From: Halomonas sp. 7T
GTDB taxonomy: Bacteria > Pseudomonadota > Gammaproteobacteria > Pseudomonadales > Halomonadaceae
Length of the DNA: 64,000 bases
Reading direction: 5' to 3'
Assembly (NCBI RefSeq): GCF_025643255.1
Contig: NZ_CP087112.1
Coordinates: 620,001 to 684,000, forward strand
Shown: one piece after another, positions 34,807 to 42,611 of the stretch
How the letters are laid out: the number at the start of each line of letters is the position of its first letter
Position numbering within the stretch: the first letter of the stretch is position 1
The notes under the pieces: model-generated
What the model saw: the letters and a program-made list of their open reading frames with translations, nothing else
Databases searched by the model: none
Told to the model about the DNA's origin: nothing
Position numbers and translations under genes: made by a program

Positions 34807-36468
34807 TTAGGCATCAATGCGCTTATATTTCATGCGCTTAGGCGTATCGTTGCCCACCCGCTTTCTATGATCAGCTTCATAGTCGGTGTAGTTGCCATCA
34901 AAGAAGACGACTTCTGAATCGCCTTCAAACGCTAGAATATGTGTCGCGATCCGGTCTAAGAACCAGCGGTCATGCGAGATCACCATGGCGCAGCCGGGGA
35001 ACGCCAGCAGTGCTTCCTCAAGCGCACGCAGCGTCTCGATATCCAGGTCGTTGGAAGGCTCATCCAGCAGCAGCACGTTAGCGCCTTGCTTAAGCGTTTG
35101 TGCCAGCTGAAGGCGACCACGCTCACCGCCGGAGAGTTCGTCTAAGCGTTTCTGCTGGTCGTTACCCTTAAAGTTAAAGCGGCCAACGTAAGCGCGGGAC
35201 GACACCTCATAGCCATTGATATTAAGGATATCTTGACCGTCAGAGACGGCTTCCCAAACGGTCTGCTTATCATCCAGCGCATCGCGCAGCTGTTCAACGT
35301 AGGCAATCTCAACCGTTTCGCCAATGACAACGTCGCCTGCGTCCGGCTGCTCTTTGCCTGTAATCAGCTTAAACAGCGTTGACTTACCTGCACCATTGCC
35401 GCCGACGATGCCCACGATAGCCCCTTGTGGAATGCTGAACGAGAGGTCTTGATAAAGCAGCTTATCGTCGAAGCGCTTGGCCACATTGTGAAACTCAATG
35501 ACCTTATCACCCAGGCGAGGGCCAGGTGGGATATAGATTTCATTGGTTTCATTACGCTTTTGGAAGTCGCCTGATTGCATCTCCTCAAAGCGGTTAAGGC
35601 GCGCCTTACTCTTAGCTTGGCGACCTTTAGCGTTACTACGCACCCACTCAAGCTCTTGCTTGATAGCTTTTTGGCGGGTGGCCTCCTGCTTGGCTTCCTG
35701 GGAGAGACGCTGCTCTTTCTGTTCTAACCACTGAGAGTAGTTACCCTCAAACGGAATGCCTTGCCCGCGATCTAGTTCTAAAATCCAGCCTGCGACATTG
35801 TCGAGGAAGTAGCGGTCGTGGGTAATCGCCACCACCGTGCCGTTATAGTCATGTAGGAAGCGCTCTAGCCAGGCAACCGATTCCGCATCCAAGTGGTTGG
35901 TCGGTTCGTCAAGCAGCAGCATGTCAGGGCTTGAGAGCAGCAGGCGGCACAGTGCCACACGGCGTCGCTCACCACCGGATAAATTGCCGACTTTGGCGTC
36001 CCAGGGCGGCAGACGCAGCGCTTCAGCCGCAACTTCAAGCTTACGCTCAAGATTGTGGGCATCAGCAGCTTCGATAATATTCTCAAGGCGCGCCTGCTCG
36101 CTGGCTAATGCATCAAAGTCTGCATCAGGCTCAGCATAGGCGGCATATACTGCGTCTAGCTTCTCTTGGGCTTGTTTAATTTCGCCCAGCGCTTCCTCGA
36201 CGGTGTCACGTACATTTTTTTCGTCGTCGAGCTGCGGCTCCTGGGGGAGATAGCCCACATTGATGCCAGGCATCGGACGAGCTTCACCTTCAAACTCTTT
36301 ATCGACACCGGCCATGATGCGTAGCAGTGTGGACTTACCCGCACCGTTCAAGCCGAGTACACCAATTTTGGCGCCAGGGAAGAACGATAGCGATATATCC
36401 TTGAGAATTTGCTTTTTGGGTGGCACAACTTTGCCAACCCGGTTCATGGTGAATACGTATTGCGCCAT
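34807..36468 (-). CDS. ettA: Energy-dependent translational throttle protein EttA (ABC-F)
   Basis: The 553-residue ABC-F protein has two ABC domains without membrane segments. First domain: GLNGAGKSTL and LSGGERRRVALCRLLLSSPD, LLLDEPTNHLDAES. Second domain: GGNGAGKSTLFKLITGKEQP, LSGGERGRLQLAQTL and LLLDEPSNDLDIET. A central linker and the EttA-specific arm region (IPFEGNYSQWLEQK) are present. EttA binds the ribosomal E site and couples translation initiation to ATP/ADP ratio. Length matches E. coli EttA. Transcribed toward the DUF1328 gene. Confidence 0.96.
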   Translation of the reverse strand: MAQYVFTMNRVGKVVPPKKQILKDISLSFFPGAKIGVLGLNGAGKSTLLRIMAGVDKEFEGEARPMPGINVGYLPQEPQLDDEKNVRDTVEEALGEIKQAQEKLDAVYAAYAEPDADFDALASEQARLENIIEAADAHNLERKLEVAAEALRLPPWDAKVGNLSGGERRRVALCRLLLSSPDMLLLDEPTNHLDAESVAWLERFLHDYNGTVVAITHDRYFLDNVAGWILELDRGQGIPFEGNYSQWLEQKEQRLSQEAKQEATRQKAIKQELEWVRSNAKGRQAKSKARLNRFEEMQSGDFQKRNETNEIYIPPGPRLGDKVIEFHNVAKRFDDKLLYQDLSFSIPQGAIVGIVGGNGAGKSTLFKLITGKEQPDAGDVVIGETVEIAYVEQLRDALDDKQTVWEAVSDGQDILNINGYEVSSRAYVGRFNFKGNDQQKRLDELSGGERGRLQLAQTLKQGANVLLLDEPSNDLDIETLRALEEALLAFPGCAMVISHDRWFLDRIATHILAFEGDSEVVFFDGNYTDYEADHRKRVGNDTPKRMKYKRIDA

Positions 36469-36496
36469 GGATATCCGTTAGGTTGATGAAAAAAAG

Positions 36497-36630
36497 ACGC
36501 CACTAAGGTGTTGGCGTAAAGCCTAGATGATAGTGCTCAGCGCGGACAAAGGCCAGAACAGCGATAGAGACATCGCTATTCTGGATATAACCGGGCACCA
36601 CGGAAATAATAGCTAGGCACAAAATGCCTA
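36497..36630 (-). promoter_or_regulatory. Three stem-loops in the region upstream of ettA
   Basis: ACGCCA/TGGCGT (36497-36517), CCAGAACAGCGAT/ATCGCTATTCTGG (36553-36584, 12 of 13 pairs) and TAGGCA/TGCCTA (36614-36630) can form hairpins. The last is followed, on the minus strand, by a T-rich stretch and may end the transcript of the PA3496-like gene. The others could be in the ettA leader. No gene is seen between 36469 and 36728. Confidence 0.45.
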
Positions 36631-36728
36631 ATTGGATGTTAAAACAGATGAGAAAACTGATGATGCCCGAGCATGGTGAGGCGATGATCTTAATCTGCGG
36701 TGTAGATGCTTAACGGCTTGAATGCACG

Positions 36729-36941
36729 TTACTCTTCTTCATCCCAGTCGTCTTCAATCGCGCGCTGCAATCGCCGCTCCTCTAACCAAGCTTCTACCTG
36801 CCGACGAGCGCGTAAGGTATCTGCCTTGCTGGGTTTGCTTTTGCCGTAATGGTCATCGTTCACCGCGTCTAAGTTATCAAACTCGTCAGCGTCGAGCGCT
36901 TCGGTGGTATATGTTTCACGATTTAAGGGGTCACGGCTCAT
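36729..36941 (-). CDS. PA3496-like small acidic protein
   Basis: The 70-residue protein has a polar N-terminal half rich in Asp/Asn and a C-terminal RRQVEAWLEERRLQRAIEDD helix, like the small PA3496 family described in Pseudomonas as a putative envelope integrity factor. It has no signal peptide. The ATG follows a GGAGG on the minus strand (rc of 36948-36953). Function is unknown. Confidence 0.75.
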   Translation of the reverse strand: MSRDPLNRETYTTEALDADEFDNLDAVNDDHYGKSKPSKADTLRARRQVEAWLEERRLQRAIEDDWDEEE

Positions 36942-36960
36942 GGTATGCCCTCCAACCCAA

Positions 36961-36974
36961 GCCGGCGCGCCGGC
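36961..36974. repeat. 14-bp GC palindrome upstream of the PA3496-like gene
   Basis: GCCGGCGCGCCGGC is a perfect palindrome 20 bp upstream of the start at 36941. It could be a cruciform or regulator site, or a chance GC motif. Confidence 0.5.
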
Positions 36975-37127
36975 ATCACAACGGCTTCTAATCTTACGCT
37001 GTTTAAACGTTAATGAGATAAGAAGCGCCTAGCACTGTGTATGCTGTCGATACATAAGTACTTAGCCGCTATATAACGCTGCTCGGGTTAAAGTTCAAGC
37101 GCAATTTTCGCATTCGTTAAAATAAAA

Positions 37128-37565
37128 TTATTGGGCAGACCCCTGCTGCTTCTGTAAGGCGGCAAGTGCTAGCTGCGCTTCTACGCGCTCAGTAACATCT
37201 TTTTGTACGCCGATGTAGTACATCAAGTTATCGGCTTCATCGTAAACGGGCGTAATCGACAGCTCATTCCAGAACATGGTGCCGTCTTTACGATAGTTGC
37301 GCAGCACTTCTCGTGAAGGGTGCCCATCTTTCAGGGCCTCTCTAATAGATGCCAAAGCGTCTTGATCGCGGTCCTCGTTTTGTAGAAAGCGGCAGTCGCG
37401 GTAAAGAATCTCATCAGCACTGTAGCCAGTTAAGCGTTCAAACCCCTTGTTTACATAGATGAGTATATTTTCGTCGCCTTCCTGCTCCGCAACGACAATA
37501 CCATCTTCAGAAGCGTCGACAATGCGTTCGAGTAGCTCCGGGCTAATTAAAGGAGATCGTTTCAT
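37128..37565 (-). CDS. Short LOV blue-light photoreceptor protein
   Basis: The 145-residue protein is a single PAS/LOV domain with short flanking helices, closely resembling Pseudomonas putida PpSB1-LOV. The photoactive Cys58 lies in LYRDCRFLQNED, the canonical GxNCRFLQ motif with Tyr-Arg-Asp in front. NYRKDGTMFWNELSITPVYD and YYIGVQKDVTERVEAQ complete the flavin-binding core and J-alpha-like helix. Without an effector domain it probably works by dimer rearrangement. The ATG at 37565 follows AGGA by about 8 nt; a TTG one codon upstream is a less likely start. Genes nearby give no direct partner. Confidence 0.93.
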   Translation of the reverse strand: MKRSPLISPELLERIVDASEDGIVVAEQEGDENILIYVNKGFERLTGYSADEILYRDCRFLQNEDRDQDALASIREALKDGHPSREVLRNYRKDGTMFWNELSITPVYDEADNLMYYIGVQKDVTERVEAQLALAALQKQQGSAQ

Positions 37566-37656
37566 CAATGGGTTCCTGTTGCTGCTCTCGTTCTTCCGTA
37601 GCCATGACGTTGTAGGTCAACGCGGGGCTCGCCTTATGGGAATCTCTTACTGCAGG

Positions 37657-37685
37657 ACTATGCGGCATTTCATACCCGCAAACAA
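37657..37685 (-). promoter_or_regulatory. Candidate promoter for the LOV gene
   Basis: On the minus strand TTGTTT (37680-37685), a 17-bp spacer and CATAGT (37657-37662) form a weak sigma70-like promoter, about 90 bp before the LOV start. The whole 37566-37870 interval between the MFS and LOV genes otherwise holds no supported gene. Confidence 0.35.
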
Positions 37686-37870
37686 AACAAAAATAGCAAA
37701 AAAACAACTAGCCACCGCTATCACTCCCTCTATCATGGCGAGCGTTGGCAAGCATTGCAAACCACTATTGCGTCTATTGGCTTTATCTATTTATCCGCGC
37801 TCATATTAGCAGCCAGCCGTCACCGAGGCGCTCGCTTAAAATGGGAGTAGTTTAAAATGAAAGTAGTAGG

Positions 37871-39184
37871 CTACTCGACTTCAGGTAATCTCTGGGCGCT
37901 GAGCATTGCACAGAAGGCAGTGCCGGCCAGTATCACCAGTAGCATGGCGCTGCCTAGCCACTGGGCAATGACGCCGATAATGCCCCCGACGATAAGCATT
38001 AATACGCCCGTTAACGTATTAGAAAGCGCAACATAGAGCGCGCGATTATCTTGGCTTGCCATATCCACTAAATAGGTTTTTCGCCCCAAGCGAACGCCGT
38101 GATGGACAATCACCAGCAGGCCATAAATAGCGGCATAAGGCCACACGCTCTGTGTCCATCCGCCCGGTAGCCAACTTAAACCCGCGCCTAGCAAGCAGCA
38201 CAGTAAAGTACCAATGGCCGCATCACGCATGACGCAGCGGCTCGATTGGTCAGCGCGCTTTCCCCATGCAGGACTTGCGACCATCGCGGCGATGCCCGAG
38301 ACCACCACCAGCAGCCCCAGGCCGCCTAATTCAGTGCCACTCTGCTGTTGGCCGAGGAGGGCCAAGTAGGGGAGAGCTAATGCGCTGGATAGCAGAAGGG
38401 CGCGGGCAAGATTAAAGTGTAAAAACGTGGGATCTGATCTCATCAGTGATAGCCCCAGTTTAATGCTGTCCCAAGCATTTTCACCGCCTTCGACCGCTCC
38501 AGGGACTTCTTTTATTCTCGCCGCGCAAAACGCGTTCAGCAGCCATCCTAATCCAGCTACGCTAAGCAAGATGGCCAGAGCCGTATTGCCGGGACGATCG
38601 CCGAACCACATCAATATGCCACCCGCAACAAGCGTGGCGGCTCCCGCCACACTGCCACTCCAGCCCATTAACGTGCCGCGCCGCCGCTTGGCAATGGTTT
38701 TGCCCAAGACATCCTTGGTCGCAATAGATGAGAGCCCTCGGGCTAAGGCAAGCATGACAAGCGCACCCAGCACCAATATACCGCCGATTGCGCCGCTGCC
38801 CATCAAGGCAAGTAGCGCCAGAGCAAAGGCGGCCAGGGCTTGAAGCATGGCACCGGCGACCCACACCCATTTACGCTGTGGCCGTAAGCGAATAAAACCC
38901 GCCACAAAAAGCTGCGGCAGCAGCGCGCCGGCCTCACGGATAGGCACTAACAGGCCGACCATCCAGATAGGGGCACCAATAATACCCATCAGCCAGGGAA
39001 GTACTAGGCGAGCGCTGGAAAGCTCATCGGCCAATTTATTACCCAGCGAGGCGAGAAGATGTTTGAAGAAATTATGCGGCTGTTCACTGCAGGCGTCTTC
39101 AGGAATGTCATCACACATGCGGCTGTCATCGTCTCCTGTCAGCCATTCATATAACCGTGATTGAGATACGTTATGTTCAGCCAT
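37871..39184 (-). CDS. MFS transporter of unknown substrate
   Basis: The 437-residue protein has 12 predicted membrane segments, with a basic loop TIAKRRRGTLMGWSGSVAGA between the fourth and fifth typical of the major facilitator superfamily. A hydrophilic N-terminal stretch of about 60 residues (DDDSRMCDDIPEDACSEQ) precedes the first helix and is longer than usual. The substrate cannot be inferred. It is transcribed alone, with 155 bp to the divergent SelW-like gene. Confidence 0.85.
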   Translation of the reverse strand: MAEHNVSQSRLYEWLTGDDDSRMCDDIPEDACSEQPHNFFKHLLASLGNKLADELSSARLVLPWLMGIIGAPIWMVGLLVPIREAGALLPQLFVAGFIRLRPQRKWVWVAGAMLQALAAFALALLALMGSGAIGGILVLGALVMLALARGLSSIATKDVLGKTIAKRRRGTLMGWSGSVAGAATLVAGGILMWFGDRPGNTALAILLSVAGLGWLLNAFCAARIKEVPGAVEGGENAWDSIKLGLSLMRSDPTFLHFNLARALLLSSALALPYLALLGQQQSGTELGGLGLLVVVSGIAAMVASPAWGKRADQSSRCVMRDAAIGTLLCCLLGAGLSWLPGGWTQSVWPYAAIYGLLVIVHHGVRLGRKTYLVDMASQDNRALYVALSNTLTGVLMLIVGGIIGVIAQWLGSAMLLVILAGTAFCAMLSAQRLPEVE

Positions 39185-39339
39185 GCGGGGTCCTTGGCAG
39201 TTGCGAATATAAGGTGACAGAATGCCCGACTATGACGCTGTATTAGCATGTGCTGTCTAATACTGTCAGCGCTGCAACAGCTTATATAGCGCAATAGGCA
39301 TTTCAAAAAACATCCATTTTCCCAAACAGGAAGTGTCAG

Positions 39340-39609
39340 ATGTCACGCATTCAAATTCGTTATTGTACCCAGTGCCAGTGGTTGCTTCGCAGCGCTTGGT
39401 ACGCGCAAGAACTGCTCTCTACGTTTGGCGAGCGTTTAACAGAGGTAGCACTCTCTCCCTCTCATGGTGGCACATTTGAAATCTGGTGCGATGACAAATT
39501 GCTGTGGGAGCGTCAACGTGATGGCGGTTTCCCCGATATTAAATCACTGAAAAAGCAGGTGCGTGACCATATCGAACCCGACCTTACGCTCGGACATATC
39601 GACCGATGA
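39340..39609 (+). CDS. SelT/SelW/SelH-family (Rdx) protein, cysteine form
   Basis: The 89-residue thioredoxin-fold protein starts RIQIRYCTQCQWLLRSAWYA, with a CxxC motif where vertebrate SelW has CxxU, then QELLSTFGERLTEVAL and GGTFEIWCDDKLLW. It is probably a thiol redox protein of unknown partner. The stop overlaps the next gene's start by 4 bp (ATGA), so it is co-translated with the EamA transporter. The ribosome-binding site is weak (AGGAAG). Confidence 0.92.
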   Translation: MSRIQIRYCTQCQWLLRSAWYAQELLSTFGERLTEVALSPSHGGTFEIWCDDKLLWERQRDGGFPDIKSLKKQVRDHIEPDLTLGHIDR

Positions 39610-40496
39610 GTCAGGATCGTTACGCCATTCTGTGTGGGTTAGGCGCCGTTGCTCTGTGGTCAACCGTTGCAACGGCATTCAAAGTAGCGCTTGCCTGGAT
39701 GAGCCCGCTAGAGCTGATGTGGCTAGCCGCGCTGGTATCTTGGCTGTTAATGAGTGCCATCGTCATCATGCAAGGCAACGTGCTCACTGCACTACGTAGT
39801 GGATGGAAGACAGCCGCCTGGGCCGGGTTGATGAACCCCGTTGCCTACTATTTGTTGCTGTTTGCTGCCTATGATCGCCTGCCTGGGCAGGAAGCCATGG
39901 CACTGAATTACACCTGGGCACTGGCGATGGCGCTTCTTGCCGTCCCTATTCTGGGACAGCGGCTTACCCGAACAGATATCGTGGCAGGGTTAGTTGCCTA
40001 CAGCGGTGTTTGGGTAATAGCAACACGAGGTGCTGTGTTTAATGTTGCGTTCGAGGACCCGCTTGGCGTGGCATTTGCGCTTGGCTCTACCTTGGTCTGG
40101 GCACTCTACTGGCTATTAAATGCGAAGGATAAACGTCAGCCTTTGATAGGCCAATGGCAGAATTTTAGCGTAGGGCTACCGGTGTTGTCAGCGTTGCTGC
40201 TGCTGGGGCCTGGCATTGAGTGGCATGGATGGCCTGCTGCTGGCGCTGGCGTTTACGTGGGCCTATTTGAAATGGGGGTCGCCTTTATTCTTTGGCAAGT
40301 AGCCGTTCAAAACGTTTCTCGCACTGCAAAAGTGTCGAATCTTATTTTCCTATCGCCGCCCATCTCCTTACTACTGCTCTACATTGTTATCGGTGAGCCG
40401 TTGCTGCCCTCTACATTAGTGGGTCTAGTGTTGATTTTGCTCGGACTGGCACTTCAGCAGCTTTCTGGGTATGGGCAACGTCATAAGAAGGAGTAA
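39606..40496 (+). CDS. EamA/DMT-superfamily transporter
   Basis: The 296-residue protein has 10 hydrophobic segments in two EamA repeats, with VALWSTVATAFKVALAWMSP at the start of the first and GVAFILWQVAVQNVSRTAKV in the second. Substrates of this family are metabolites such as amino acids, but none can be named here. The gene overlaps the SelW-like gene by 4 bp. Confidence 0.88.
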   Translation: MSQDRYAILCGLGAVALWSTVATAFKVALAWMSPLELMWLAALVSWLLMSAIVIMQGNVLTALRSGWKTAAWAGLMNPVAYYLLLFAAYDRLPGQEAMALNYTWALAMALLAVPILGQRLTRTDIVAGLVAYSGVWVIATRGAVFNVAFEDPLGVAFALGSTLVWALYWLLNAKDKRQPLIGQWQNFSVGLPVLSALLLLGPGIEWHGWPAAGAGVYVGLFEMGVAFILWQVAVQNVSRTAKVSNLIFLSPPISLLLLYIVIGEPLLPSTLVGLVLILLGLALQQLSGYGQRHKKE

Positions 40497-40747
40497 TGTT
40501 TTTTTAAGAGTTTGATTGTAAATTTTTGTGACTTTTGGTTTGATGGTAAGCGAAGATGCTAATGCCATTAAATTAAGCTAGCCTAAAAAATAATGCGCGT
40601 TTATAAGGCGTTTTAATTAGCAATCTAATAATTACGGTCAGTCAGCGTTTAATGCCAGCTAGTGGTAGTCGGGATAGTGGTAGGGATGCTGAAAGAGGGC
40701 TGCTTATCGACTAAGTAGCGCACAACGTTTATTGGGGAACGAAGACT

Positions 40748-42547
40748 ATGAAAGGCAATGCCGCATTGAAATTAAAAAACTTATTTTCACAACACGCTTT
40801 TCGGCCCTTAACGGTCACCACCCTGGCGTTTATCCCTCTTACAGCGCTTGCGCAATCGCTTCCGGCGAGTTTATACGCACCCGGTGCCACAGACCTACCA
40901 AGCACCATCCAACAAACCATTGTTACAAACCCTCAAGTGAATGCTGCCTGGGCAAACTTCAGCGCATCGGGTAGCGATGTGAGAGTTGCGCAGGGCAACT
41001 ATCTGCCTTCTATTGATGTATCGGCTGGGGTTGGGCGACAGGATCAGCAAAACGATGGTCGCGGCAGCTATAACTCTGATTTCGCTGAATTGACGCTGAC
41101 CCAGATGGTATTTGATGGCTTTGCGACCCGCAGTGAAGTAGAGCGCTTGGACCGTGCCCGGTTAATCGCCTATTTTGAGCTGCTCGGTGCAAGTGAAGAG
41201 ATCGCTCTGGAGTCTTTCCAGGCGTATGTTGATGTGCTTCGCCATCGTGAGCTGGTTCGGCTAGCACAAGATAACTACCGAGAACACCAGCGTGTTTTTG
41301 GTCAAATTGAAGAACGGGCACTTTCTGGCGCTGGGCGCGGTGTTGATTTAGAACAGATTAGTGGCCGGTTAGCACTTGCTGAATCGAATCTCATGACCGA
41401 AGCATCCAATCTCCACGATGTAACGGCACGCTTTCAACGCATCGTCGGGACGCTACCCGCACAAAACATGCTGCCTGCCCCGTCCCTTGCGGATGAGCTG
41501 CCCAGGGATGTTAGCCAAGCGATCGAAATGGCCTTCCAAGGCAATCCCGATTTCCACGCAGCCATCGAGAACATTGCTGTTCAAAGGGCTGAGCTAGAGG
41601 GCGCCCGGGCAGCCTACATGCCTCGTTTGGATATCCAAGGGCGCACGGGCACCAATAACCAAGATGATGCGATTGCCGGACGTAGAGACGAGCATAGCAT
41701 TCAGCTAGTGGCCAGCATGAACCTCTATCGCGGTGGTTCTGACCAAGCAGTCTTCAATGCAGCAACCACTCGTATTGAGCAAGCTGAAAATCAGCGTGAA
41801 ACAGCCTGTACTAATGTCCGGCAAACGACGCAAATTGCGTATAACGACACTCAGCGTTTGAGCGAGCAGCTGAGCTACTTAAATGAACACCGCCAGTCGA
41901 TTGACCGTGTCCGCGGCGCTTATCAGCAGCAGTTTGATATTGGTCAGCGTACTCTGTTGGACGTGCTGGACAGTGAAAATGAGTTTTTCGAAGCAAGCCG
42001 TGCTTACTCCAATGCGCAGTTTGACCTGACATTAGCGCAGGCGCGTACGCTGGCTGCCATGGGGCAGCTAATGAGCACGCTGCAAGTGACCCGTGAGGAT
42101 ATTCCAAGCCTCAGCGAGCTTGGCTATGAGGACATGGCTGACAATATCCGCATGGCGTGCGGTGTCGAGGGGCCACGTGGTTTTACCTTAGACGACTTTA
42201 CCCGTGGGATTTCTGCACAACAAGGCAGCAGTGCGCCCATCAGCGCCTACTCAGAATCTGAAGAGATGACGGTAGCGATCCCCGTCGAAGCTGCTGTGAC
42301 AGAGGAGTCAGCACCCAGTCAAGCGCAAGGGCTCTATGTTCAGGTGGCATCCTTAAGCGCTATTGAGCGTGCTGAAGCACTTAGCCAACAACTAAATAGC
42401 GAGTTATCTAGCAGCGCAAGAGTGGTGGCTGCAGCAGGCAATTTCCGCGTGCAGGTGGGGCCGTTAGCGACCTTGGAGGACGCGCGCTCCCTACAGTCTG
42501 AGCTGCGAGGCGTTGGGTACGCGGATGCGTTTGTAACGCGTGGTTAA
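40748..42547 (+). CDS. lapE: TolC-family outer-membrane efflux protein with C-terminal SPOR domain (LapE-like)
   Basis: The 599-residue protein has a signal peptide ending near ALAQS, then TolC-type coiled-coil/beta-barrel repeats (VAQGNYLPSIDVSAGVG; RTLLDVLDSENEFFEASRAY). At residues 520-599 a SPOR domain follows (LYVQVASLSAIERAEALSQQ, FRVQVGPLATLEDARSLQ), a peptidoglycan-binding unit. Ordinary LapE proteins of pseudomonads are about 450 residues and lack it. It is the first gene of an operon with lapB, lapC and a regulator, forming the outer-membrane exit of the type I system that exports the adhesin downstream. No gene lies in the 251 bp upstream. Confidence 0.92.
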   Translation: MKGNAALKLKNLFSQHAFRPLTVTTLAFIPLTALAQSLPASLYAPGATDLPSTIQQTIVTNPQVNAAWANFSASGSDVRVAQGNYLPSIDVSAGVGRQDQQNDGRGSYNSDFAELTLTQMVFDGFATRSEVERLDRARLIAYFELLGASEEIALESFQAYVDVLRHRELVRLAQDNYREHQRVFGQIEERALSGAGRGVDLEQISGRLALAESNLMTEASNLHDVTARFQRIVGTLPAQNMLPAPSLADELPRDVSQAIEMAFQGNPDFHAAIENIAVQRAELEGARAAYMPRLDIQGRTGTNNQDDAIAGRRDEHSIQLVASMNLYRGGSDQAVFNAATTRIEQAENQRETACTNVRQTTQIAYNDTQRLSEQLSYLNEHRQSIDRVRGAYQQQFDIGQRTLLDVLDSENEFFEASRAYSNAQFDLTLAQARTLAAMGQLMSTLQVTREDIPSLSELGYEDMADNIRMACGVEGPRGFTLDDFTRGISAQQGSSAPISAYSESEEMTVAIPVEAAVTEESAPSQAQGLYVQVASLSAIERAEALSQQLNSELSSSARVVAAAGNFRVQVGPLATLEDARSLQSELRGVGYADAFVTRG

Positions 42548-42557
42548 ACAGTGGGCG

Positions 42558-42586
42558 ATAAGCATCTGAGTATCCGAGATGCTTAT
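42558..42586. repeat. Perfect 10-bp stem-loop between lapE and lapB
   Basis: ATAAGCATCT (42558-42567) and AGATGCTTAT (42577-42586) are exact inverted copies with a 9-nt loop. No T-run follows, so an intercistronic RNA hairpin is likelier than a terminator. It contains the upstream ATG at 42579, an argument for the GTG start of lapB at 42612. Confidence 0.65.
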
Positions 42587-42611
42587 ACTTCGGACGGGAA
42601 ATGAGGTTTCT

